Assembly (NCBI GenBank): GCA_001940725.1
Contig: MDVR01000051.1
Coordinates: forward strand, 1 to 39,182
Reading direction: 5' to 3'
Length of the DNA stretch: 39,182 bases
Source: Candidatus Heimdallarchaeota archaeon LC_2
GTDB taxonomy: Archaea; Asgardarchaeota; Heimdallarchaeia; Heimdallarchaeales; Kariarchaeaceae
Below are positions 7,657 through 15,617 of the stretch, one piece after another. The translations under genes were made by a program, and so were the position numbers. The notes under the pieces were generated by a model. The model was given only the letters and a program-made list of their open reading frames with translations. It was not told the DNA's origin and did not search any database. Within the stretch, counting starts at the first letter, position 1, and the number at the start of each line of letters is the position of its first letter.

Positions 7657-10600
7657 ATGAAAAAGACTTCATTTCTCACACTTGTTATAATAATGTTAAT
7701 TTCTTCGAATTTTATATTTTCAAATGATTCAATAAACAAAATTAAAGATTATAAAGAGGATTTTAGTGATTTTGAGAACAAAACTTCCAATTCATTAATA
7801 GAAGTAATTCGAAGAAATACTGAAAAAGTTGATAAAAATGGGGATAAGGTTGCTGATTACTTAGAAGAGAGACAAGGCATTATAGACGCAATCATTGTGT
7901 TTGAGGATTTTTCATATGTACCTAGTAATTTTGAATTTGGAGGGATAACACTTCTAAATTCATATTCATCAATTCCTGCGTTACATGTCTCGCTTGATTC
8001 TTCACTCCTACCATTAATTCAATCTTTACCGGGAATTGCGTTGATTGAAGAAAACATTGAGGTCAAACCTTTATTAGCTTATTCTACTTCACAATTGGGA
8101 GTAAGACCTTTTCTTTGGGATCAAGGAGATGTTGGTAATGGAGATTATAGTATAGCGATTGTTGATAGTGGTATTGATTATAGCCATAGTGCATTTGAAG
8201 GAAGAATCATCGCATCATTTGATGCAATCGCTAACACTGAAACATTAGTAAATGACAACGTTGGGCACGGGACTCATGTAGCGGGAATTGCTGCAGGATA
8301 TCCTGTTACAGGTAATACATATACTCAAACTTCAAGAGGTCAATTACCAAATGGAGGTGGTTTCTTTGTGGATATGCTATGGGCTAATGTGAATGCATCT
8401 ACATCAATAACTGTTGGGATGGATTGGGGTGCAAAAGGTGCTGATGTCCCAGGTGGAAGTGCATATGTTTCTGTAGTTAAGGATAACGGTGCTGATAGCT
8501 TTGCATTAGCATGTGGTGGATGCATTCAGCATGATACAACTGGTTACATAGAAACAACTTTTGATATTACAACCCCTGGAGATTATTACATTGGTTTTGG
8601 AAATAGTACATCAAATGTTGAAATACCAGGCATTGATTTGATAAATTATGAAGGATGGGCTGAATTGACATTTGATAGTGAGTTACCGAGTCAAGTAAAA
8701 GATGATGGATATGAGGAATATAGTGGAGTAGCACCTGGAGCAAATATCGTTGTAATAAGAGCGACTGATATAGATGAGTTTGGTGATGATGTCGGAGATA
8801 CTAATTCATTAAATCAGGCATTAGGATGGATTTTGACAAATAAGGAAAAATATAACATTTCTGTAGTTAATCTCAGCTTGGGGGCAGGAGGTCCCTCAGT
8901 TTCAGTAGATTCTAATATTGCTCTACTTGCAGGTGCAGGAGTAATCTCTGTTGTATCGGCGGGAAATGATGGATTTAATTCTGGAATTTACTCTCCTGCA
9001 TCGGCTGTGGAAGCAATAACAGTTGGGGCAGTTAATCGATATAATGAAATTGCTGGATATTCAAGTAATGCTAAAGATAGTCAATCACTCGCAAAACCGG
9101 ATGTTGTTGCACCAGGTGGATCTTATGCATTACCATTTATTTCTTTTTATGATCATGATTCAAGCTATCCTGAAGGAATAGGACTAATAATTGCACCTGA
9201 TAGTAATAATATTGGTGTTAATGATAGAATAGATGATTTAACTGGTCAACAAGGAACTAGTATGGCATCACCTCATATTGCGGGGCTTGCCTTATTACTA
9301 ATGGAACAATACGCAGAGAAAAATGGTTGGAATTGGAATTCCGATGACGTATTTAGAATTAAACGAGCAATTCTTGCAGGGACATTTGAAGTTGCGAACA
9401 TCGGATCTGCAGGTGGAGAAACAGTAAACTTTCCAGATCAAACCCCTACCATTGATAGAATAGAGAAAGATTTAGTTGAAGGATGGGGGGCTGTGAATGC
9501 ACAGGCTGCATTCGGAGCATTAGATAAACAGATGATATCAAATCAAGATATAATAAAGACCTTTAGTTTAGAAGATCCCTTTACTCCAAATGTTTATGCA
9601 TGGACCACAACTCTAGAAGAAGGAAAAGATTATTCATTTCAAGCAACTGTTCCAATAGGAGCCGATATAGATCTTTTAGTATTTGATACGGATACAGGGT
9701 CTGATGGTGACTTGAATTTAATATTTTCCTCAATCAATGATACATTATCATTTAATGAACAGGTAAATTTGAATGTAGGTCAATCTAAAGAAGTAATGCT
9801 TGTTGTGAGACTGGTGAATAGTGTTAATTTGGCTGATGATGTGACAATTAGATTCACTAACCCCGAATTTTCACCATTAGTAGATATAATTTATCCATCA
9901 AATAATTCATATGTTAACACTGCTGATTTAAGAGTTGATTTTAATTCTATCACAAATTCCGTAGAAGCTTATTTGGATGATGGATTTGTTAATAATATTA
10001 ACTCAGGAGATACTGTGAATGTGGTGAGTGAAGGAATCCATAATTTGACATTAGTGGAACGCAACACTTTACTTGGAACTTCGGATTCTGATCAATCTAT
10101 TTTCATATTAGATTTAACTTTACCTACAATAAATTCCAATTTAACACAGTTGTTAGATCAATCTATAGAGGATCTTGAATTGGTAAATTACTCAGTTACG
10201 GATGATCTATTACTCGACAGAATAGAAATAAGGGTAGGAGAAATAATTGGGTCAAGTCTTCAATTAACCTCTAATACAAGTTCAGGAGTAATTGAGCTCG
10301 ATCCATGGAAATTACCAGTTGGTACCCAGGATGTAGAAATCCGTGTATATGATAAAGCAGGTAATTTTGTATCAATAATCACGTCAATGTCTCTAATTCA
10401 TAAGACATTCGTTACTCCGCAGAGTGATTTTACATATGAATCTGAAAATGCGGAACCTTTGGTAATTACTTGGAATGCAGGATCTAATTTATCCTCACAT
10501 TATATCATTACTATTGATACAGAAATTGTTCAGAATGTGACCTGGGACGGATTACCAATTGTATATACAGTGCCAAATCTAACCATTGGCGATCATTTAT

Positions 10601-11337
10601 TAGAAATTCAAGTATTTGATGAAAATGGAGAAAGTGCTAGTGATATTCTAATAATTTCTATTGTTGATAATCTAGCGCCTAGAATAACCAGTCCGATTTC
10701 AGGGAAAATTGCTGTTACATACGACGCAACATTTGAACAAATATTAGTTTTTGAAATTGAAGAACTCAACCCAAAATCCATTGCGTTCTACATCGACAAC
10801 CAATTAGTTAGAGATAATTTGTGGGATGGGAATCAAGATCAAGCAACTTTAAAGATAGAAGGAGTTCCGGGGGATCAGAATGAGATTAAGATTGAAGCTT
10901 TAGATACTGAAGATAATCTTGCCACTCAAACGTTTCAAATTCAATGGATTGATGATACACCAGCTGTGATTTTATCTCCAACATTAAAAGAATTCACTGA
11001 AGGAAGTGCTCCAAATGATTTAATATGGCAATGGACAGAAAAGTTTGTCACTCAAGTAGTTTTACAACTTGATAAGGAGACTATTGGATCAGTTCTAGAT
11101 AACACGGTAAGTTCCATCTCCATTTCACAGGATGAATTAAACAAATTAAGTTCAGGTACTTATGAATTTAGACTTATTGTATCAGATACTAGTGGTCACA
11201 ATTTTGCACACACAATTGAAATAAAGATAAATAAAGAATCTAGTAACGATTCATTCCTTCCAGGTTTTCAACTAGCTTTAGTTTTGTCCACAATTATTTT
11301 AATGACAATTACTATCCAGAAAAGATTTAGAAATTAA
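7657..11337 (+). CDS. Cell-surface subtilase (S8 peptidase) with Ig-like stalk and anchor
   Basis: 1226 residues. Order: signal peptide (1-22); a DKNGDKVADYLEE segment (about 59-71) resembling Ca-binding Asp-rich repeats; an I9-like propeptide (about 75-140); and the S8 catalytic domain, with D170 in IVDSGIDY, H204 in GHGTHVAG, the oxyanion N437 in VVSAGNDG and S535 in GTSMASPHIAG. About 135 residues (roughly 215-350) are inserted between the His motif and GVAPGANIVVIRAT and look like a beta-sandwich containing CGGC. After about 640 come a PPC-like domain and several Ig-like repeats, then a membrane helix (about 1203-1220) and a basic tail. It is probably an extracellular endopeptidase held at the surface. 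All catalytic residues are present; the substrate is unknown. Confidence 0.92.
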   Translation: MKKTSFLTLVIIMLISSNFIFSNDSINKIKDYKEDFSDFENKTSNSLIEVIRRNTEKVDKNGDKVADYLEERQGIIDAIIVFEDFSYVPSNFEFGGITLLNSYSSIPALHVSLDSSLLPLIQSLPGIALIEENIEVKPLLAYSTSQLGVRPFLWDQGDVGNGDYSIAIVDSGIDYSHSAFEGRIIASFDAIANTETLVNDNVGHGTHVAGIAAGYPVTGNTYTQTSRGQLPNGGGFFVDMLWANVNASTSITVGMDWGAKGADVPGGSAYVSVVKDNGADSFALACGGCIQHDTTGYIETTFDITTPGDYYIGFGNSTSNVEIPGIDLINYEGWAELTFDSELPSQVKDDGYEEYSGVAPGANIVVIRATDIDEFGDDVGDTNSLNQALGWILTNKEKYNISVVNLSLGAGGPSVSVDSNIALLAGAGVISVVSAGNDGFNSGIYSPASAVEAITVGAVNRYNEIAGYSSNAKDSQSLAKPDVVAPGGSYALPFISFYDHDSSYPEGIGLIIAPDSNNIGVNDRIDDLTGQQGTSMASPHIAGLALLLMEQYAEKNGWNWNSDDVFRIKRAILAGTFEVANIGSAGGETVNFPDQTPTIDRIEKDLVEGWGAVNAQAAFGALDKQMISNQDIIKTFSLEDPFTPNVYAWTTTLEEGKDYSFQATVPIGADIDLLVFDTDTGSDGDLNLIFSSINDTLSFNEQVNLNVGQSKEVMLVVRLVNSVNLADDVTIRFTNPEFSPLVDIIYPSNNSYVNTADLRVDFNSITNSVEAYLDDGFVNNINSGDTVNVVSEGIHNLTLVERNTLLGTSDSDQSIFILDLTLPTINSNLTQLLDQSIEDLELVNYSVTDDLLLDRIEIRVGEIIGSSLQLTSNTSSGVIELDPWKLPVGTQDVEIRVYDKAGNFVSIITSMSLIHKTFVTPQSDFTYESENAEPLVITWNAGSNLSSHYIITIDTEIVQNVTWDGLPIVYTVPNLTIGDHLLEIQVFDENGESASDILIISIVDNLAPRITSPISGKIAVTYDATFEQILVFEIEELNPKSIAFYIDNQLVRDNLWDGNQDQATLKIEGVPGDQNEIKIEALDTEDNLATQTFQIQWIDDTPAVILSPTLKEFTEGSAPNDLIWQWTEKFVTQVVLQLDKETIGSVLDNTVSSISISQDELNKLSSGTYEFRLIVSDTSGHNFAHTIEIKINKESSNDSFLPGFQLALVLSTIILMTITIQKRFRN

Positions 11338-11359
11338 AAAACAAAGAAAATACAATACA

Positions 11360-11719
11360 TCAGATATCAAGAGATTTTGCTAAATCGTTATCAACAATTA
11401 GAGTAATTTTGGCTATTCCGGCCTCATATTCAATTGAGAATACATTCGGTAATACTTTATCTTTCAAACTACCTTCAATTAGAATTTTCTTTGAACCAAA
11501 CATTCTTTCAAATTCATCAATAAAAAAAGCGGTTAGGCTTATCCTATTGGCAAAAACATCAAGATGAATTGAATTTGAACGAATTCCAGGTAAAACTAGA
11601 TATACCAATAAAACTGATTTGTGATCTTCATAATATTGATGAAAGGCGTATTCATACTCAGGATCTAAAATTTTTGCATTTTTTATATGAATCTCATTAC
11701 CATTAATTACATCATTCAA
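11360..11719 (-). CDS. Divergent Hsp20/alpha-crystallin-like protein
   Basis: 119 residues from a TTG start. The central part has the rhythm of an alpha-crystallin domain: LVYLVLPGIRSNSIHLDVFA, then NRISLTAFF, then GSLKDKVLP and FSIEYEAGIAKITLIVD. These correspond to the dLPG-x-x-x-x-[IV]-x-V, N-x-L-x-[IV], LP and G-[VI]-[AL]-x-[IV] elements of small heat-shock proteins (family knowledge). The N-terminal arm is short and there is no I-x-I/V C-terminal tail, so it may not form large oligomers. It converges on the subtilase gene with 22 bases between the stops. It could instead be an HSP20-fold protein of the CS/p23 kind. Confidence 0.45.
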   Translation of the reverse strand: MNDVINGNEIHIKNAKILDPEYEYAFHQYYEDHKSVLLVYLVLPGIRSNSIHLDVFANRISLTAFFIDEFERMFGSKKILIEGSLKDKVLPNVFSIEYEAGIAKITLIVDNDLAKSLDI

Positions 11720-12136
11720 TAATTATCTTTAATCAGAGCATCTTATTAAGAGATAGATTTGATCTTCATTTTATTGAAACTCATTTATAACTAAATATCA
11801 AGTAAATTTGAGAAATATTTAAAATTCAAATATATTCCTTGATTGATTTTTTCTATTGTTGTTTTGCAACTGAAATTTATTGATATTGCAGTTTAATGGC
11901 GCCAATTTAAGACAGATAGGTTTTCTATTCTTATGAAAGCTTGGAAAGAGCAGATACTGAGGATTTTGGCTATTTGAATAAAATATGTATAGTAAATGGT
12001 TTAAATGGCCAAATTTCGTGATCATAAGATTTGTGGTAAATTTCTCTTGTAAGGAATTAATTGAAATCATTTTGCCTATTTAATAGGAAAAATAGTTAAC
12101 CTTTTTTTTATAGAAAATTATGGATCAATTATAATT
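11720..12136. other. AT-rich intergenic region with no gene seen
   Basis: The 417 bases separate two divergent genes. An 83-codon minus-strand frame (11819-12070) has Asn/Lys-driven composition with no domain pattern, and I do not accept it. A TATA-like TTTTTATAG at 12105-12113 lies about 27 bases before the ATG of the next gene and probably drives it as a leaderless transcript. I see nothing else of note. Confidence 0.6.
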
Positions 12137-13234
12137 ATGTCTAAAGAAAATAAACTAGAATTCTTTGTATATAATCATTCAAATAGAGAATTCAAAGAAG
12201 CTAGTAAGGATGCAAAAAAACTGACGGGACTGATTGGGGGTACACCCGAAGAGGTCGGTCAACAATTAAGCCTTGAGGAGATTGATGCCCTATTGGTTTT
12301 GGACAATGAAGGTGAAAGATGGTTTCTTTCATATTCCGATACTTTGGGAATCATAGGTCAAAGGACATCAAGACGACAAGCAGATACAATTGCACGATCA
12401 GGATATAGAATGCCAGCGGGGTATACTATCAAAGGAAATTATCCAATGGTAGAGACAAACGATGTCGATATCGGAGATCTATGGAAAACAGTACAACAAA
12501 AATATGTTATTTCAGATCTTTCAGGTATGTCGCTCGATGAAGAAACAGGTATTCCAAGTCAATTAGCTGATCGAGCCGAGCTAATGAAAGCAGAAGGGCA
12601 TGAAGATGCCTTAACAGAGGCTAAATTGGAAAAAGAAGAAGCTGAAGTAAGAAAACGAGCTATGCAAAGGTCAGGATCGCCAGCTCTAAAGAAGATGGTG
12701 AAAAAGGAAGCGACTCCAAAATATACACCGAAACCTACACCAGAGCCGACTCCGGAACCTATTCCCAAGACAACATCGAAACCTGCACCTAAAGCCTCTG
12801 CAAAAAACACAGCTAAGACAATTCCAAGTCCCGCACCAGAACCAAAAGCAGTTGAAGAAAAATCTGAGGCCAAAGAGATAACTACAAAAAAATCGAAAAA
12901 GTCGACCAAGAAGTCGACCATAAAGTCATCGAAAAAAGCCCAGAAGAAAACCAAGAAGGTGACAAAGAAGAAGTCAGCTAGTGGATCAGGAGGTTTCTTT
13001 GAGGTAATTTCAGTAAAACAAAATGTTACTGATGGGAATACTCAAACTGTGGCAAAAGGAAAATTGACTTATGATAGTGATACTCCAACATCAGAAACCA
13101 TAGTTTTTGATCAAGAGCATTTAACCCAGAAGGAATGGACCCAAATTGGATTATTCATCCAGAAAGGAGATATCCTCCAGGTGGACATTTCAACTGAAAA
13201 GGGTCTAGAATATGCCACTTCACTGAAAATCTAA
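12137..13234 (+). CDS. Two-domain protein with Pro/Lys-rich H1-like linker
   Basis: 365 residues, not recognised. An N-terminal globular part (about 1-150) contains SLEEIDALLVLDNEGERWFL and then TSRRQADTIARSGYRMP. A charged helix follows (about 155-185). Next comes a low-complexity linker: PTPEP-type repeats (about 193-220), Pro/Ala-rich sequence to 245, and a strongly basic KKSKKSTKKS-like stretch (about 249-281). The C-terminal 80 residues (from FFEVISVKQNV) look like a small beta domain. The linker resembles histone H1 tails and the basic tails of bacterial nucleoid proteins, so nucleic-acid binding is a reasonable inference. The start is an ATG about 27 bases after a TATA-like box. The methyltransferase gene begins 51 bases downstream. 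Confidence 0.7.
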   Translation: MSKENKLEFFVYNHSNREFKEASKDAKKLTGLIGGTPEEVGQQLSLEEIDALLVLDNEGERWFLSYSDTLGIIGQRTSRRQADTIARSGYRMPAGYTIKGNYPMVETNDVDIGDLWKTVQQKYVISDLSGMSLDEETGIPSQLADRAELMKAEGHEDALTEAKLEKEEAEVRKRAMQRSGSPALKKMVKKEATPKYTPKPTPEPTPEPIPKTTSKPAPKASAKNTAKTIPSPAPEPKAVEEKSEAKEITTKKSKKSTKKSTIKSSKKAQKKTKKVTKKKSASGSGGFFEVISVKQNVTDGNTQTVAKGKLTYDSDTPTSETIVFDQEHLTQKEWTQIGLFIQKGDILQVDISTEKGLEYATSLKI

Positions 13235-13285
13235 GTAGACGAAAATTTAAAGGAGAAATACTCAATAACCTCTAATCTAAATAAT

Positions 13286-14026
13286 TTGGGAGAATATGTT
13301 GGGAAAATTCGAAATGAAATCGTACCAAATATTTTAGAAAAATTACCAGATGAAACAATTAATCTTACTTTAACATCTCCACCATTTTATGATGATAAGT
13401 TGTATATTCTTGAAGATGGAAAAATCGAATTTGGATGGAAAACCTATAATGAGTATATCCTTCACATAACTAGGGTTTTTGATGAAATATTAAGAATTAC
13501 AAAGAAAGGAGGAAAATTAATTCTTGTAATGAGTAATTCTCCTAAAATATCTAAAGAATCACAAATTGAATACTATTGGCCTTGTTTACATGATCTAATT
13601 TCCATAGCTTGTAAAAATGGATGGAGACTTGTAGATGAAATTGTTTGGATTCATGAAGATCCTGTATATATTTCAGTGACACCACCAATCCCTGAGACTA
13701 GAATGAGTCCATTTCATAATTGGATCTCAATTTTACAAAGACCTGGAAAATTAAAATCTACAACTAATGAAAAAATATCGGAAAACAGTGTCTGGTATTT
13801 ACCCTCAGAAGGACCTTTTGATGAGTATAATGAAATGTATGGTTCATTTCCCAATGAATTAGTTGAACGATGTATAAAATACTGGTCACTTGAAAATGAT
13901 GTTATACTAGACCCTTATGCAGGATCAGGACAAACTATCAGAATAGCAAAACAACTAAATCGAATTGGTATCGGATTTGAAGCTGATACTCGATGGAAAC
14001 ATTTGTGGAGTGATATTAATGATTGA
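13286..14026 (+). CDS. Orphan DNA methyltransferase (N4-cytosine/N6-adenine, beta class)
   Basis: 246 residues from a TTG start; no in-frame ATG precedes the catalytic motif. Motif IV is TSPPF (30-34) and motif I is DPYAGSGQT (209-217), followed by a GIGFEAD segment. Motif IV ahead of motif I is the circularly permuted beta-class order. SPP favours N4-methylcytosine but does not exclude N6-adenine. The middle part (WIHEDPVYISVTPPIPETRM) probably contributes the target-recognition side. No restriction endonuclease or specificity gene is nearby, so this looks like an orphan enzyme with a regulatory or epigenetic role. The preceding gene encodes the protein with the H1-like linker, 51 bases upstream, so co-expression is plausible. 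Confidence 0.88.
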   Translation: MGEYVGKIRNEIVPNILEKLPDETINLTLTSPPFYDDKLYILEDGKIEFGWKTYNEYILHITRVFDEILRITKKGGKLILVMSNSPKISKESQIEYYWPCLHDLISIACKNGWRLVDEIVWIHEDPVYISVTPPIPETRMSPFHNWISILQRPGKLKSTTNEKISENSVWYLPSEGPFDEYNEMYGSFPNELVERCIKYWSLENDVILDPYAGSGQTIRIAKQLNRIGIGFEADTRWKHLWSDIND

Positions 14027-14102
14027 ATCCATATACCAATCAAACTAACTAACACTATACGAAACACTCATTTTTGAATACATTTTTCTTTTATGGAAAG
14101 TA

Positions 14103-14861
14103 ATGAAGATACTTCTGGTAAATGATGATGGTTACAAAAGTCCAGCTTTAATTCCAACTATCGAATCGTTAAAACCATTAGGAGAAGTAATAACCGTTGT
14201 TCCAAAAAGACAACAATCATGGACTTCAAAGATAAATACAAGAATGGACAAAAAAATTACTCTTGAGCAACAAAACTTGGATGGTAACGAAGTATATATT
14301 CTGGATGCATATCCATCAGATTGTTCAAATTTTGGTATCTTCGAAATCGTCGATAAACCAGATCTTGTAGTTTCGGGTGCAAATCTTGGTCATAATGTTG
14401 GAATTCATGCATTTTTTTCATCAGGAACAATAGGAGGAGCAATCGATGGAGTAATTGCAGGTATACCTTCTGTTGCAATTAGCGTTGCCTACAAACAGGG
14501 TCAAGAGATGAGTCCAGCAAATTTTAATATCTCTCTTACTAATATTTCCAAAATCATCAATTATTTCAAAAATAATCGTCCAGATAATTTTGCAATGCTA
14601 AATTTGAATCTCCCCCTTGGAGTCTCCGATTCTAAAATTGTTGCAACAGAATTGGACAAAGTATGTTTTGGTAGTCTGTTCAAAAAAGAAGGTGATTATG
14701 TTATTCCCCGACACTATTACGACCTTAATCCACCATATAGTGATAAAGTAGGATTTGATACTTGGGCAAGAAAAAATGGACACACATCGGTAATAGCCTT
14801 TGATGACAGAATACAAATGATAAAGAGAGAAGCTGTAGAAGCTTGGTTATCTAATTTTTAA
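14103..14861 (+). CDS. surE: 5'-nucleotidase/polyphosphatase SurE
   Basis: 252 residues, the typical SurE length. SurE is a cytoplasmic, metal-dependent phosphatase of nucleoside 5'- and 3'-monophosphates and short polyphosphate. The metal-site opening MKILLVNDDGYKSPAL carries D8 and D9. The conserved Ser region is QSWTSKINTRM (38-48), and SGANLGHNVG (91-100) supplies the metal-ligand Asn. The SSGTIGGAIDG and IPSVAIS motifs follow, so the family core is complete. The usual TPVDC motif appears as YPSDCSNF. It stands alone, 76 bases after the methyltransferase. I see no damage. Confidence 0.92.
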   Translation: MKILLVNDDGYKSPALIPTIESLKPLGEVITVVPKRQQSWTSKINTRMDKKITLEQQNLDGNEVYILDAYPSDCSNFGIFEIVDKPDLVVSGANLGHNVGIHAFFSSGTIGGAIDGVIAGIPSVAISVAYKQGQEMSPANFNISLTNISKIINYFKNNRPDNFAMLNLNLPLGVSDSKIVATELDKVCFGSLFKKEGDYVIPRHYYDLNPPYSDKVGFDTWARKNGHTSVIAFDDRIQMIKREAVEAWLSNF

Positions 14862-14941
14862 TAATAATATCTTCAATGCGAATAACTATCAATAATACAG
14901 GGATTCAATAGATTTTTATCTCAACAATAAATTAAAATTCT

Positions 14942-15505
14942 ATGTACTATGGAACCAAAACCATACTACGTGGACTTGAACTTTCTGATGTAGACGATAT
15001 TATGGAAAATTGGAATGATGTTGAATTAAGACAATTTCTATTTGCAGCAGTTCCACATTCTAAGGAACAGGAAATCGATTTTATTAAACAATCATGGACT
15101 GCAAGGGCTAAAGGGATAGGCTATGTTTTAGCTATCACAGACCTAGATGGTAAATTCCTTGGTATTTGTGGGCTTGAAAGCATCAATTCAATTCATAGGT
15201 CTGCAACTCTAGGTATCGCTATACACGCAAAAGAAAATTGGGGAAAAGGCTATGGTACTGATGCCATGATCACACTCTGTGCTTTTGGATTTCAAATAGT
15301 AAATCTAAATAGGATTGAATTAGATTATCATGATTTCAATATTAGAGCAGAAAAATCCTATCCCATTGTCGGTTTCAAAGAAATAGGGAGAAGACGAAAA
15401 GCTCATTTTGTACTAGGACAATATCACGATACTGTAATTATGGATTTGCTTAAATCAGAATTCGATGAAAAATATCCAAGTTTTGATTTTAAACAAAAAG
15501 AATAG
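14942..15505 (+). CDS. GNAT-family N-acetyltransferase, RimJ/RimL type
   Basis: 187 residues. GNAT enzymes transfer acetyl from acetyl-CoA to an amine; the RimJ/RimL/SpeG branch acts on protein N-termini, polyamines or antibiotics. The acetyl-CoA pyrophosphate loop is seen as NWGKGYGTDA (99-108). Then come the LNRIELDYHDFNIRA strand-helix, a VGFKEIGRRRKAHF element and the terminal GQYHDTVIMDLL strand, all standard for this branch. The N-terminal LRGLELSDVDDIMENWND is also typical. One oddity is SYPIVGFK where most relatives have a Cys or Ala plus Tyr ahead of the G-F. The acceptor cannot be told from sequence. Monocistronic, with short AT-rich gaps on both sides. Confidence 0.88.
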   Translation: MYYGTKTILRGLELSDVDDIMENWNDVELRQFLFAAVPHSKEQEIDFIKQSWTARAKGIGYVLAITDLDGKFLGICGLESINSIHRSATLGIAIHAKENWGKGYGTDAMITLCAFGFQIVNLNRIELDYHDFNIRAEKSYPIVGFKEIGRRRKAHFVLGQYHDTVIMDLLKSEFDEKYPSFDFKQKE

Positions 15506-15617
15506 ATAATATTCTTTGATTCAAAAAATTATACATCAATCTCAAAATATTGGGAAAATTAGAAATATTAATTGGTCATTTCCTCAATCCTTTTTTTAGC
15601 TTTAATAATCAACAAGT

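Noticed and set aside
11819..12070. 83-codon minus-strand frame
   Set aside because: Asn/Lys/Phe-rich composition without domain rhythm, in an AT-rich promoter region.
12559..12954. 131-codon minus-strand frame
   Set aside because: It is the mirror of the Pro/Lys-rich repeats of the plus-strand gene and reads as low-complexity Phe/Gly.
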